Positions 19,192 through 27,912 of a stretch of 64,000 nt of DNA are shown here, piece by piece (position 1 is the first letter of the stretch; every line of letters begins with the position of its first letter). Origin of the DNA: JAOTZA01 sp965224065 (GTDB lineage: Bacteria; Acidobacteriota; Thermoanaerobaculia; Multivoradales; JAHEKO01). The position numbers and the translations under genes were made by a program. The notes below the pieces were generated by a model. The model made no database searches and had not been told where the DNA came from. It saw nothing but the letters and a program-made list of their open reading frames with translations. The stretch covers positions 434,001 through 498,000 of the forward strand of contig CBDCYF010000005.1 in the NCBI GenBank assembly GCA_965224065.1. Reading direction: 5' to 3'.

Positions 19192-19911
19192 ATGAGCAAG
19201 ACGATTCTGCTGGCCGACGACAGCGTCACCATCCGCAAGGTGGTCGAGTTGACGTTTATGGATGAGGACTATGAGCTGGACTCTGTGGGCAGCGGTGAGG
19301 AGGCCCTCGGCCGGCTGGAGGGCGACCGACCGGATCTGGTGATCGCCGACATCCACATGCCGGGTGTCACCGGCTACGAGGTGTGCAAGAAGGTCAAAGA
19401 AGGAGACCCCTCGACGCCGGTCCTGCTGCTGGTGGGGACCTTTGAGCCCTTCGATCCCGCCGACGTCGAAGAGGCCGGCGGCGACCGCTACTTGAAAAAG
19501 CCTTTCGACTCCCAGGAGTTGTTGGTCACCGTACGCGAGCTGCTGGCAGGCGAGGCGGCGGACGCGAGCGCAGAGGGTGAGGCGGGTGGCGAAGACGCCG
19601 AAACGACCGAGTCGGTATCGTCCGAGCCGCCCGAGCCACCTGCGCAGGAGGCCCCGGAAGTTCCGGACGATCGGATCGATGAGGTGGCCGCGGCGCCTGC
19701 GGAGACTGCCGACCAGGACGGCGGGGGCGACGAGCCGACGGCCGACGCCGTGGCCGATCTTTCCGACGAAGCGGTGGACCGGATCGCCCACCGGGTCGCG
19801 GAGCTGCTGGCCGACGGCGCTTTGCGGGACGTCGCGTGGGAGGTGGTTCCCGACCTCGCCGAGGTGGTGATCAAAGAACGCCTGCGCGAGCTCGAGAGTC
19901 AAGTCGAGTAG
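19192..19911 (+). CDS. Response regulator with acidic linker and C-terminal helical domain
   Basis: A 239-residue protein. The N-terminal receiver domain (1-120) has DD9-10, phospho-acceptor Asp53 and Lys in LKKPFD. A Glu/Ala/Pro-rich linker (about 125-190) leads to a helical C-terminus (VDRIAHRVAELLADGALRDV...), of a kind seen in proteobacterial and acidobacterial receiver proteins without DNA-binding domains. It probably acts through protein contacts, perhaps in polarity or motility, but this is not provable here. The ATG has GGGAGAAAGGGAG upstream. It follows the mutase subunit by 22 bases. Confidence 0.85.
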   Translation: MSKTILLADDSVTIRKVVELTFMDEDYELDSVGSGEEALGRLEGDRPDLVIADIHMPGVTGYEVCKKVKEGDPSTPVLLLVGTFEPFDPADVEEAGGDRYLKKPFDSQELLVTVRELLAGEAADASAEGEAGGEDAETTESVSSEPPEPPAQEAPEVPDDRIDEVAAAPAETADQDGGGDEPTADAVADLSDEAVDRIAHRVAELLADGALRDVAWEVVPDLAEVVIKERLRELESQVE

Positions 19912-19932
19912 CCGGACGACGCAGCCAGCAAG

Positions 19933-21429
19933 TTGGCGGGGCGAAACCGGACACCCGATGTGACGTTTGGGGAGTTCAGCCGGCAGGTTCTCCAACGATC
20001 GGCGGCGGAGAAGCACCTTTCGAACTGGGTCGTTCTGCGCCGGATCGATTCGTCCAACTCTCTCGCCCGGCGGATCGTCGAGACCACGACCGAGGCGGGC
20101 GATCGGCCGGTGGCGGCCGCGGTCGTAGCCTGGGAACAGACCGCGGGACGCGGCCGCGGAGAGCATCAATGGGTCAGTGCCCCCGGAATGGGGGTCTACA
20201 CGTCGCTGCTTCTCCCTCAGGTGCCGCGGTCGCGGCTGGCTTGCCTGCCGCTCCTGGCGGCGGTGGTCGTCGCGCGAACCGTCCGGCGTCATCTCGATCC
20301 GGCAGACCAAAAGAAAGTCGGGCTGCGATGGCCCAACGACGTCCTGATCGGCGAACGGAAAATCGCGGGAATACTGATCGAGGCGGCAACGCTGGCGGAT
20401 CGAGATCCGACGGTCATCGTTGGCTATGGGGTCAACCACGGCCACGAGAAATCCGACCTCCCGGTCCCGGGCTCGACCTCGATGCGGTTGTCGACCGATC
20501 GGCCTCCGGGGCTACCGTCCTTTGTCGTCGAGCTGGCCTCCGCGATCGCGGGGGAGCTCGCGAGCCCAGCCGAGCCGGCCCGTGCCGCCGAGGCGTTTTC
20601 GGATCTGATGATCCACCGGCCGGGCGACCGGTTGCGCTGCCGCACGGCCGAGACCGTGCTCGAGGGGACCTTTGTCGGGCTGGACGACAGCGGTTTTCTT
20701 CGGCTCCGCGTCGGCGACCGAGAGGAGACGGTTTCGGCGGGTGAGATTCTGGATCGGCCACCGCCGGGGAGGCCACACGCCGGCGCGCCGGCTGAAGACG
20801 AATCCCACGCCTATTTCCGATCCATCGAAGACGTCTTTATCCGCCTGCGGGGCGCTCCGTTTCTGCTGTCACCCGAAGATTGGCGTGTCGCGTCGGCCTG
20901 GCGGCGTGACGGGATCCCGCTCGACACGGTCGGTGGCGTGCTGGAGAGGATCTACCGGGATCGGGCCGAAACCGGCCGGCGGCGATCGATCAGCGGATTG
21001 CGTTATTTCGACCGGGCAGTGCGGTCCGACTGGGCGCGCCGGCGATCTCTCGTGGAACCCGACGGGGCTCGGGACGCCCAGCCGTTTGACCCGGCGGAGC
21101 GGCTCAAAGCGCTGGCCCGAGCAGTGAGCGAAGTGAAGCCGGCCGGCCCCGAGCTGGAGCGCAGGATCCTCACTCTCGCGGGCTCGACCGAGGAGATCGA
21201 GGCGTCTCTCGCCCGGCTGGATCGAGAGATGCTCTCCACCGCACACGAATCCCTCGACGACAAAGAGCGTGGGCGGCTGGAGGCTTTGGTCGAGGCGGGG
21301 CTGCGGCGGGCGCAAAAACGGCTGGCTCCCGACCAGGCGGCCGAGGCGCGCGTTCGCCTCGAGCGACAGGCCCTGAGACGGCTGCGGGGCCTTCCGATCT
21401 TGTCGTTGTTCTCGCCAGCGGCCGACTGA
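19933..21429 (+). CDS. birA: Biotin--protein ligase (BirA) fused to an uncharacterised C-terminal domain
   Basis: The first about 275 residues are a group I biotin ligase without the repressor helix-turn-helix: QTAGRGRGEHQW (GRGRG at 72-76), RWPNDVLIGERKIAGILIEA with catalytic Lys143, and an SH3-like end (LEGTFVGLDDSGFLRLRVGD). It attaches biotin to carboxylase carrier proteins. From about residue 295 a further domain follows (FRSIEDVFIRLRGAPFLLSPEDW, GIPLDTVGGVLERIY), ending in helical, Arg-rich sequence; I do not recognise its function. The start is a TTG at 19933, with a GTG nine codons later as an alternative; neither has a strong binding site. Confidence 0.85.
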   Translation: MAGRNRTPDVTFGEFSRQVLQRSAAEKHLSNWVVLRRIDSSNSLARRIVETTTEAGDRPVAAAVVAWEQTAGRGRGEHQWVSAPGMGVYTSLLLPQVPRSRLACLPLLAAVVVARTVRRHLDPADQKKVGLRWPNDVLIGERKIAGILIEAATLADRDPTVIVGYGVNHGHEKSDLPVPGSTSMRLSTDRPPGLPSFVVELASAIAGELASPAEPARAAEAFSDLMIHRPGDRLRCRTAETVLEGTFVGLDDSGFLRLRVGDREETVSAGEILDRPPPGRPHAGAPAEDESHAYFRSIEDVFIRLRGAPFLLSPEDWRVASAWRRDGIPLDTVGGVLERIYRDRAETGRRRSISGLRYFDRAVRSDWARRRSLVEPDGARDAQPFDPAERLKALARAVSEVKPAGPELERRILTLAGSTEEIEASLARLDREMLSTAHESLDDKERGRLEALVEAGLRRAQKRLAPDQAAEARVRLERQALRRLRGLPILSLFSPAAD

Positions 21430-21467
21430 CTGCAAGGATTCAGTAGTGGCTTTTCGTCTCCTCTGGT

Positions 21468-23705
21468 GTGGAGCCGCGAAGGTTTTTGCTTCCGGTCTTT
21501 GCGGCGGCGTTCGCCGTGGGTACCGCTTGGGGCGGGCTCGGGGCCGGGGCGTCGCCCCTTCTATTCGCCGCCCTGATGACACCGGCCCTGGCGCTCGGCC
21601 GGCGAGCTCTGACGGTCGGGTTGCTGGCATTGGGGATGGGAGGCTTCAACGGCGGTCTCCGGGGTGGGTTTTGGGTCGATCCGCCGGAGTGGGTTGCGCC
21701 GGCGCGTCCTCTCGTCGTAGAGGCAACCGCGCTGGAAGGCTGGGAGCGGACCCCTTTTGGATGGACCCGGACGGTCCGGGCGCGCTGGCTGCGGCAGGGT
21801 CACCAGATGGAAACCTGGCACGGCTCGCTGCGGGTGACGCTCCCGGACGGCCCGCCACCGGAGGCGGCCGACCGGCTTCGTCTGACGGGTTTTTTGCGGC
21901 GGACATCCGGTCTGGGCAACGATCCCCCAAAGCTCGCGGGCGTCTGGCGGCTCCACGTCAAGAGCACCCGCTTTGTCCAGCCGGTAGGACGCGTCGGAGC
22001 CCGCCGTCCCGTTGGCTCTTTCCGGACACAGGTCGAGGAGGCCCTGATCTCGCAGGGCGGAGACTCACCGGGTAGCCGTCTGGCTCGGGCCCTGGTGCTG
22101 GGCGACCGACGCGCACTGCCGCGGGATCTCCAGCAGGGCCTGGCGCGGGTGGGTCTTGCTCACCTGCTGGCGATCTCGGGTCTTCACGTCGGGATCCTGG
22201 GGGCGGTGGCCTATGTACTGGCTCGCCCCCTGCCCGTTGTGGTCCGCGGGCTCGCCCCGCTCGCGGCGGCGGGAGCTTACCTGTTGCTGATCGGACCTAG
22301 GGCTTCGATCCTGCGGGCGGCAGCCATGATCGGGCTCGCCGGTGGAGCCATCGCCCTCAGCAGGCCGCCGGCGGCGATCCAAACGCTCTCGTGCGCCGCT
22401 CTCGGCATCCTTCTGCTCGAGCCGGCGGCCGTCGCCCACCTCGGGTTTCTGCTGACGTTCTCGGCGACCGCTGGGATCGTTCTGCTGTCGTCGCGTCTCG
22501 CCGAGCGCTGGGAACGCCTCCCCCGGTGGGCCTCGCGTCCGCTGGCTGTCAGCGTTGCGGCGCAAGTGGGGACCATCCCGTGGGCGGTACCGGCGTTCCA
22601 CTTGCTGCATCCGGCGGCGCCCCTGCTCAACCTGCTGGCGATTCCCTGGACGGCTTTGGCGCTGACCGGTGGTCTCTTGTGGGCGGCCCTGGTCACGCTC
22701 GAGGCTCCGGCGGCGGCATGGCTTCTGGGTGGGCTCGACCGCATCGCGCTGCCGTATGAATGGTGTGCCGAGCTCCCGACTTGGCCAGTCTTGTCCCTGC
22801 CTCGTGTTCTCTCTCGTCCCGCGGCCGCCTGCGCGGCCGGGTGTATGGCTTTGGCATTGGCGGCGAGAACACGGCGTGTCCGACGGCCGGTATGGGCCCT
22901 GACCGCCGTTCTGTTGCTGGCCCCGGTGGATCGGCCTCCGAACGATCGCTTCGAGGTCATCGCCTTCGATGTCGGCCAGGGGGAGGCGGTGCTCCTCCGG
23001 AACGGTGCCCGCGGTGTCTTAGTCGACGGTGGCGGTTGGACGAGCGGAGACATTGCTCGAGACGTTCTGCTACCCGTTCTGTCTCGTCTTGGAGTGAGAC
23101 GCCTCGAAGCGGCGGTGGTCAGCCACCCCGACCTGGATCACTGCCAAGGTCTGGCCGACCTGGCGCAGTACCTGGCGATTCGCGAAGTATGGACTGGCGT
23201 GGGTTCCGCAAAGGCCGCCTGTGTCACCGATCTCTTGCTCCGCCCCGGGACCTCCTGGCGCCCGTTGTGGTCCGGGCGCGTGGCGAGCGCGGCGGGCTGG
23301 CGGTTCGAGGTGCTCCACCCACCCGCCGGCGACCGGGGAGACGGCAACGACGGCTCGCTCGTATTGAGGGCCAGCGCGGCCGGCAGCTCGCTGCTTCTGA
23401 CCGGCGACATCGAAGCCGCAGCCGAGCGGCGCATCCTGGCTCGGCACCGCCCGGCACGGCTCTCAGCAAATGTCCTCAAGGTGGCGCACCACGGGAGCAA
23501 GACCTCGACCGGCGAGAGATTTCTACGGGCTGTCCGTCCGGGGATCGCGCTGATCTCGGCAGGTCGCCGGAACCGCTATGGTCACCCGGCGCCGCCAGTG
23601 GTGGAGCGGCTCGAGCGGCACGGCGTCGAGGTGCGGCGAACCGACCGCGAGGGCATGGTCCGCCTGGAGTGGCCGCCAGACACCCGCGCTAGAAGCGCAG
23701 GCTAG
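21468..23705 (+). CDS. comEC: ComEC/Rec2 DNA-uptake channel protein
   Basis: A 745-residue integral membrane protein for transport of single-stranded DNA across the inner membrane in natural transformation. N-terminal hydrophobic helices are followed by a soluble OB-like segment (about 65-170), the competence domain with many membrane helices (GLAHLLAISGLHVGILGAV is diagnostic), and a C-terminal metallo-beta-lactamase-like domain (VIAFDVGQGEAVLL, VVSHPDLDHCQG, VLKVAHHGSKTSTG) with its metal-binding motifs intact. The start is a GTG at 21468. It lies between birA and miaA on the same strand. The gene appears complete, so the organism may be transformable. Confidence 0.92.
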   Translation: MEPRRFLLPVFAAAFAVGTAWGGLGAGASPLLFAALMTPALALGRRALTVGLLALGMGGFNGGLRGGFWVDPPEWVAPARPLVVEATALEGWERTPFGWTRTVRARWLRQGHQMETWHGSLRVTLPDGPPPEAADRLRLTGFLRRTSGLGNDPPKLAGVWRLHVKSTRFVQPVGRVGARRPVGSFRTQVEEALISQGGDSPGSRLARALVLGDRRALPRDLQQGLARVGLAHLLAISGLHVGILGAVAYVLARPLPVVVRGLAPLAAAGAYLLLIGPRASILRAAAMIGLAGGAIALSRPPAAIQTLSCAALGILLLEPAAVAHLGFLLTFSATAGIVLLSSRLAERWERLPRWASRPLAVSVAAQVGTIPWAVPAFHLLHPAAPLLNLLAIPWTALALTGGLLWAALVTLEAPAAAWLLGGLDRIALPYEWCAELPTWPVLSLPRVLSRPAAACAAGCMALALAARTRRVRRPVWALTAVLLLAPVDRPPNDRFEVIAFDVGQGEAVLLRNGARGVLVDGGGWTSGDIARDVLLPVLSRLGVRRLEAAVVSHPDLDHCQGLADLAQYLAIREVWTGVGSAKAACVTDLLLRPGTSWRPLWSGRVASAAGWRFEVLHPPAGDRGDGNDGSLVLRASAAGSSLLLTGDIEAAAERRILARHRPARLSANVLKVAHHGSKTSTGERFLRAVRPGIALISAGRRNRYGHPAPPVVERLERHGVEVRRTDREGMVRLEWPPDTRARSAG

Positions 23706-23715
23706 ACTTTGTGGC

Positions 23716-24636
23716 GTGAGCCTTCCGATTGTGATCGTGGGGCCGACGGCCGTCGGCAAGAGCCGGCTGGCGCTCGATCTGGCCGCAAAACGAGATGGCG
23801 AGATCGTCAACGCCGACGCGCTCCAGGTGTACCGCGGTCTCGACATCGGTACCGCGAAGCCGACGCGCGAAGAACAGGCCGCGGTTCGCCACCACCTCAT
23901 CGACTTTCTGGACCCGACCGAACGGTTCTCGGCCGGCCGGTTCGCTCGTCTGGCGCGTCAATCGATTGCGGATATCGAAGGTCGTGGGCGGCTGCCGCTC
24001 CTGGTCGGCGGCAGCGGGCTGTACCTGCGCGCGCTTCTCGAAGGTATGAGTCCGCTACCGGAGGTTGCCGCCGAGGTCGAGGAAGACCTCCGGCAACGAC
24101 TCGAGAGCGAAGGGCTGGCGGCGCTACAAGCCGAGCTGGGCCGGCTCGATCCGGCCACCGCGCGGCGGCTCACTAGCGGCGATACCCAGCGCACCCTGCG
24201 GGCACTGGGGGTTGTCTTGTCCTCGGGCCGGCCACTCTCGGAATGGATCGCGCGCGAGCCGTTTGGACACGACGGGATCGCCACCATCCGGATTGGTTTG
24301 ACGCTCGATCGAGCCGTCCTATACGATCGGCTCACGCGAAGGGTCGAGCACATGATGGCGGCTGGATGGGTGCAGGAAGTCCGTTCCTTGCTGGCCGGGG
24401 GGCTCGATCCCTCGGTCCCCGCGTTTCAGGCTATCGGCTACCGTCAGATCGCGGCACATCTCTGCGGAGGATCCTCGCTGGAGGAGGCGAAGACCGAGAT
24501 CGTGCGCTCGACAAAACAGTTTGCGAGACGGCAATTGACCTGGTTTCGAAAAGACACCGAGTTGGAGTGGTTCGACGCCGAGAACTTCAATGAACTCTCA
24601 AAAAACGTCGAAAGTCACCTCGAACGAGTGGCGTGA
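23716..24636 (+). CDS. miaA: tRNA dimethylallyltransferase
   Basis: A 306-residue enzyme that adds a dimethylallyl group to A37 of tRNAs reading UNN codons. P-loop GPTAVGKS is at about 9-16, followed by NADALQVYRGLDIGTAKP and the C-terminal FQAIGYRQIAAHL and TKQFARRQLTWFRKD. The GTG at 23716 starts ten bases after comEC ends, with a TAGACT box just before it and no clear binding site. hfq follows directly, as in many bacteria (miaA-hfq). Confidence 0.95.
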   Translation: MSLPIVIVGPTAVGKSRLALDLAAKRDGEIVNADALQVYRGLDIGTAKPTREEQAAVRHHLIDFLDPTERFSAGRFARLARQSIADIEGRGRLPLLVGGSGLYLRALLEGMSPLPEVAAEVEEDLRQRLESEGLAALQAELGRLDPATARRLTSGDTQRTLRALGVVLSSGRPLSEWIAREPFGHDGIATIRIGLTLDRAVLYDRLTRRVEHMMAAGWVQEVRSLLAGGLDPSVPAFQAIGYRQIAAHLCGGSSLEEAKTEIVRSTKQFARRQLTWFRKDTELEWFDAENFNELSKNVESHLERVA

Positions 24637-24643
24637 GGAAGCG

Positions 24644-24850
24644 ATGACCACGCCGAGCGTCAACGTCCAAGACGGTTTTCTATTCCAAAGCCTGAAAGCC
24701 GAGACCCCGGTTAAGCTCTTGCTGATGACCGGCGAGGTTCTCCAGGGGACCATCAAGAGATTCGACCGTTTTGCCGTCGTCATAGAAGTTGCGAAGCGAG
24801 AGGTCCTTGTCTACAAACACGCCATCGCGACGTTGGAGCCCTCTGAGTAG
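24644..24850 (+). CDS. hfq: RNA chaperone Hfq
   Basis: A 68-residue Sm-like protein that forms hexamers and pairs small RNAs with mRNAs. It starts NVQDGFLFQSLKAETPVKL, has the Sm1 motif LMTGEVLQGTIKRFDRFAVVIE and the Sm2 motif VYKHAIATLEP (family: YKHAIST). The C-terminus stops right after the Sm core, without the long tail of enterobacterial Hfq. Start ATG 24644 follows GAGGAAGCG. It lies eight bases after miaA. Confidence 0.93.
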   Translation: MTTPSVNVQDGFLFQSLKAETPVKLLLMTGEVLQGTIKRFDRFAVVIEVAKREVLVYKHAIATLEPSE

Positions 24851-24863
24851 GACCGCCCAAAAA

Positions 24864-26213
24864 ATGCGACCTGGCTCGGGAGCGAGGCTCTTGTCGGCCG
24901 CCGGCCTCGCGCTCGCCGCCGTGAGCGTGCTGGTCTCGTGTGCCACCGTGGACACGCCTGTCGCGAGGACCCGCAAAGCGCACCCGGAGAAACGGTTTCT
25001 GGAGACGCCGTTGGCCGGTTTTCCGCGGGGGGTCCTGCCCGAGCAGGAGCGTCGTCTGTTGGCGCCGCACGACGAGCTTGTCGAGGGTGGGGATCTGGCT
25101 CGAGCGAGGCGGGAGGCGAGCGCGCTGGTGGCCGAGGACCCCGAGTTCGGGCCGGCCCAAGTCCTGCTGGCGCAGTTCGACTACGTGGACGGCAGCTATG
25201 CTCGGGCGATCGAGCGGGTGCGGCCGGTTGTGGCCTCCCATCCGTCCTACCTGGCCGCCGTCTTGCTGCTCGGACGCTCCGCCGAGCGAGTCGAAGACTT
25301 GGTGACCGCGTATTCTTCGTACTTCGAGATCTCGGATGAATCTTCTCCGGCAGCGGAAAGGGCGGAGGCCCTGCGCGAGCGGGCGCTGGAGATCGTCGGC
25401 CGCCGGGTCGACGACGCGTTGCGCAGCGGGAGGACCGAAGATGCCAGCCGCGATGTGCTGACGCTGGCGCGCTGGGCGCCGGGCGAGGTGGTGACGCTCG
25501 ATTCGGCGCGACGGCTGGCCCACGCCGTGGGTGACCGCGAAGGCGAGCTCAAGGCCGTCCGGCTCCTGGAGCCGCTGATGCCGCAGGACCGAGACCTCAA
25601 GATCCGCCGGGGTGACCTGGAGCTCGAGGCCGGGGACCCCGGGGCCGGCCTACGGATTTTTCAACAGCTTGTCGCCGAGGCGCCTCAAGACCGGGACCTG
25701 GCCGAGAAGCTGGCGCAAGCGAAGTTTCGCTGGCGCCTGACCCTGCTGCCCGCCAAGGTCGTCGAGCTAGTGAGGCAGCCCCAGCTCAGCCGGGCCGACT
25801 TCGCGGCCATGACCTATTGGCTCTTTCCGGTGGTTCGCTACGGTCGCGCCGAATCCGGACGAATCGCCAACGACATACTGGATCACCCCCACCGGCAGGA
25901 GATGGTGCGCGTCATCAACCTGGGCTTGGCCAGGGTGGACCCGACGCTGCACACCTTCCGGCCCGACGATCCGCAGCGGCGCGGCAGCGCCCTGGCGAGC
26001 CTCCTGCGTCTGCTCGACCGGCAGTCTCCACGGATCGATTGTCTCGGCCCCGCCGGCTCACTCGGACGGGCCACCGACGAGCAGGTCTGCGCGGTGGCGG
26101 TCCGCTGCGGCCTCTTGGCCGAGCCGGGGGAGTGCCTGCCCGCGGCCGTGCTCTCGGGACCGTCGGCGTTCGACATGTCGCGGTCGGCTCTCGACCAACT
26201 GGAAATCGATTGA
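24864..26213 (+). CDS. Tetratricopeptide-repeat lipoprotein of unknown function
   Basis: A 449-residue protein. The start (MRPGSGARLLSAAGLALAAV...) leads into a lipobox ending LVSC at about residue 26, so it is probably a lipid-anchored envelope protein. The rest is helical and Arg/Leu/Ala-rich, with TPR-like repeats (about 85-330, for example DLARARREASALVAEDPEFGPAQVLLAQFDY read in pieces). A C-terminal segment contains PRIDCLGPAGSLGRAT and two or three cysteines. It lies between hfq and pgsA with 13 bases and a TTGA overlap respectively, which suggests cotranscription. I cannot assign a function. Confidence 0.75.
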   Translation: MRPGSGARLLSAAGLALAAVSVLVSCATVDTPVARTRKAHPEKRFLETPLAGFPRGVLPEQERRLLAPHDELVEGGDLARARREASALVAEDPEFGPAQVLLAQFDYVDGSYARAIERVRPVVASHPSYLAAVLLLGRSAERVEDLVTAYSSYFEISDESSPAAERAEALRERALEIVGRRVDDALRSGRTEDASRDVLTLARWAPGEVVTLDSARRLAHAVGDREGELKAVRLLEPLMPQDRDLKIRRGDLELEAGDPGAGLRIFQQLVAEAPQDRDLAEKLAQAKFRWRLTLLPAKVVELVRQPQLSRADFAAMTYWLFPVVRYGRAESGRIANDILDHPHRQEMVRVINLGLARVDPTLHTFRPDDPQRRGSALASLLRLLDRQSPRIDCLGPAGSLGRATDEQVCAVAVRCGLLAEPGECLPAAVLSGPSAFDMSRSALDQLEID

Positions 26214-26776
26214 ACTGGACCTTTCCAAATCTCCTGTCGCTCTGCAGGCTTGGGCTGATCCCACTTTTCGCCATTGCCCTGATCCAGGGGCGGCCGCAGC
26301 GAGCCTTGCTGGTTTTTGCGATCGCCGCCCTCACCGACGGCCTGGACGGGTTGTTGGCTCGGGTGCTGAAGCAGGAGTCGCTCCTGGGCGCCTATCTGGA
26401 TCCACTGGCCGACAAGCTGTTGCTGACGACCGCGTTTGTCATGCTGACCATCCCGGGGCGTCAGCTCGGGGTACAGATCCCGATCTGGGTCACGGTCCTG
26501 GTGATCGCGCGCGATGTCCTTATCTTGCTGGTCTCGGTGGTCCTGGTGTTGGCGCTCGACGTCCGCAACCTCAAGCCGGTGGCGCTCAGCAAGTGGAACA
26601 CCGCAGCGCAGATCGCCACCGTCGTGGTCGTTCTTCTGAGCGGTTTTGTGGCCCGATTGGATACCATGGCCTATCTGCTGATCTACACCGTCGCGGCCCT
26701 GACGATCCTGTCCGGGCTCTACTACATTTACCGAACCAACCAGCTGCTAGAGAGCCACCAGAATGCGGCGACCTGA
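26210..26776 (+). CDS. pgsA: CDP-alcohol phosphatidyltransferase (PgsA-like or cardiolipin-synthase-like)
   Basis: A 188-residue membrane enzyme. The CDP-alcohol motif D-x2-DG-x2-AR-x8-G-x3-D-x3-D is complete in DGLDGLLARVL with GAYLDPLADK, followed by four hydrophobic helices. It makes a phospholipid headgroup linkage; phosphatidylglycerophosphate synthase is the usual assignment for this size, but cardiolipin synthase of the same family is possible. The start is a TTG at 26210 that overlaps the previous stop as TTGA. It overlaps the next gene by 14 bases. Confidence 0.85.
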   Translation: MNWTFPNLLSLCRLGLIPLFAIALIQGRPQRALLVFAIAALTDGLDGLLARVLKQESLLGAYLDPLADKLLLTTAFVMLTIPGRQLGVQIPIWVTVLVIARDVLILLVSVVLVLALDVRNLKPVALSKWNTAAQIATVVVVLLSGFVARLDTMAYLLIYTVAALTILSGLYYIYRTNQLLESHQNAAT

Positions 26777-27857
26777 CCCCGCTCTCCTGAGGCTGATCGT
26801 CTTCACCGGCGGACTGATCGCCGTCGTGGTTTTGTTTGTGGTCTTTCGCAAGATCTTTCAGCCGCTTCTCCTGGGTCTGCTTGCCGCCTACCTGTTGGAC
26901 CCCGCGGTGACCTGGTTCGAGCATCGGGGACGCTCCCGGCTCACCGGGATCATCGTGATCTCGGCAGTGCTCATTCTGGCGCTGGTGGTCTTTTTTCTTT
27001 TTGTTGTCCCTGCGCTGGGCGATCAGATCGAGCGTCTCGCCGACCGGCTCCCCGAGTATCAAAAAAGAGTCCGGACCCAGATCGAGCCCTGGTTCGACCG
27101 TCTGGAGGCCCGCTATCCGGAGGAGATCGAAGAGGCTCAGGAAAGGGTGGTCCAGAGCCTGAGGGAGAACCTGCCGCAGGTGGCGGGCTCGATCGGACGC
27201 TGGACCAAGAAGTTCTTCACCAACATTTTCGACTTCCTCTTACTCTTGCTCAATCTGATCTTCGTCCCGGTCTTCGCCTTTTATCTACTGATGGACTTTC
27301 CCAAGGTCAAGGAGGGGATCGCCTCGCTAATTCCGCTCCCTTACCGGGAAGTGTCGCTGGAGCGAATCCGGGAGGTGGATCAGGCGGTGTCGAGCTTTCT
27401 GCGAGGCCAGCTCACCATCGCCTTGATCCTGGCGGCGATCAACGCCATCGGCCTGATGATTCTCGACGTTCCCCTCGGCTTGGGAATCGGCCTGGTCGCG
27501 GGTCTGGCGAACATGATCCCGTACATGGCCTTGATCGTGGGTCTGGCCCCGGCCCTGCTCCTGGCCTGGGCGGAGCACCAGAGCTGGCTGCTGCTGCTCG
27601 GTGTGGTGGCCGTATTCAGCGGCGCTCAGCTCCTGGAGGGAACCGTCCTTTCGCCGCGCATTCTGTCGAAGAGCGTCAATCTACACCCGGTGTGGGTTCT
27701 GCTGGCTATCATCGCGGGGGGGAGCCTGTTTGGGTTCTTCGGAATGCTGCTGGCGGTGCCGGTGGCGGCCGCGATTCAGGTTTTTGCGCGCCACTGGCTG
27801 GAGATCTACCGGGGGTCGGCCATCTACCGGCGTCCCGGTGAAGATGCAGTCGATTAG
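26763..27857 (+). CDS. AI-2E (PerM) family transporter
   Basis: A 364-residue membrane protein of the AI-2E/PerM family. There are about eight hydrophobic segments: a pair at the N-terminus, then a soluble helical part (about 80-150, IERLADRLPEYQKRVRTQIE), then a C-terminal bundle including GLGIGLVAGLANMIPYMAL and LEGTVLSPRILSKSVNLHP, the best-conserved parts of the family. Members export small molecules such as autoinducer-2 or act as Na+/H+ antiporters; the substrate cannot be told. It overlaps pgsA by 14 bases. Confidence 0.9.
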   Translation: MRRPDPALLRLIVFTGGLIAVVVLFVVFRKIFQPLLLGLLAAYLLDPAVTWFEHRGRSRLTGIIVISAVLILALVVFFLFVVPALGDQIERLADRLPEYQKRVRTQIEPWFDRLEARYPEEIEEAQERVVQSLRENLPQVAGSIGRWTKKFFTNIFDFLLLLLNLIFVPVFAFYLLMDFPKVKEGIASLIPLPYREVSLERIREVDQAVSSFLRGQLTIALILAAINAIGLMILDVPLGLGIGLVAGLANMIPYMALIVGLAPALLLAWAEHQSWLLLLGVVAVFSGAQLLEGTVLSPRILSKSVNLHPVWVLLAIIAGGSLFGFFGMLLAVPVAAAIQVFARHWLEIYRGSAIYRRPGEDAVD

Positions 27858-27894
27858 CTTGTCGCACGACCCTCTTTCTGCCACTTCGGGCTGC

Positions 27895-27900
27895 TAGGAT
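27895..27900 (+). promoter_or_regulatory. Extended -10 box just before dnaE
   Basis: TGC-TAGGAT lies 12 bases before the dnaE ATG. No convincing -35 or ribosome binding site is present, so transcription may start just upstream of the start codon. Confidence 0.35.
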
Positions 27901-27912
27901 CGGCTTCGGTCG

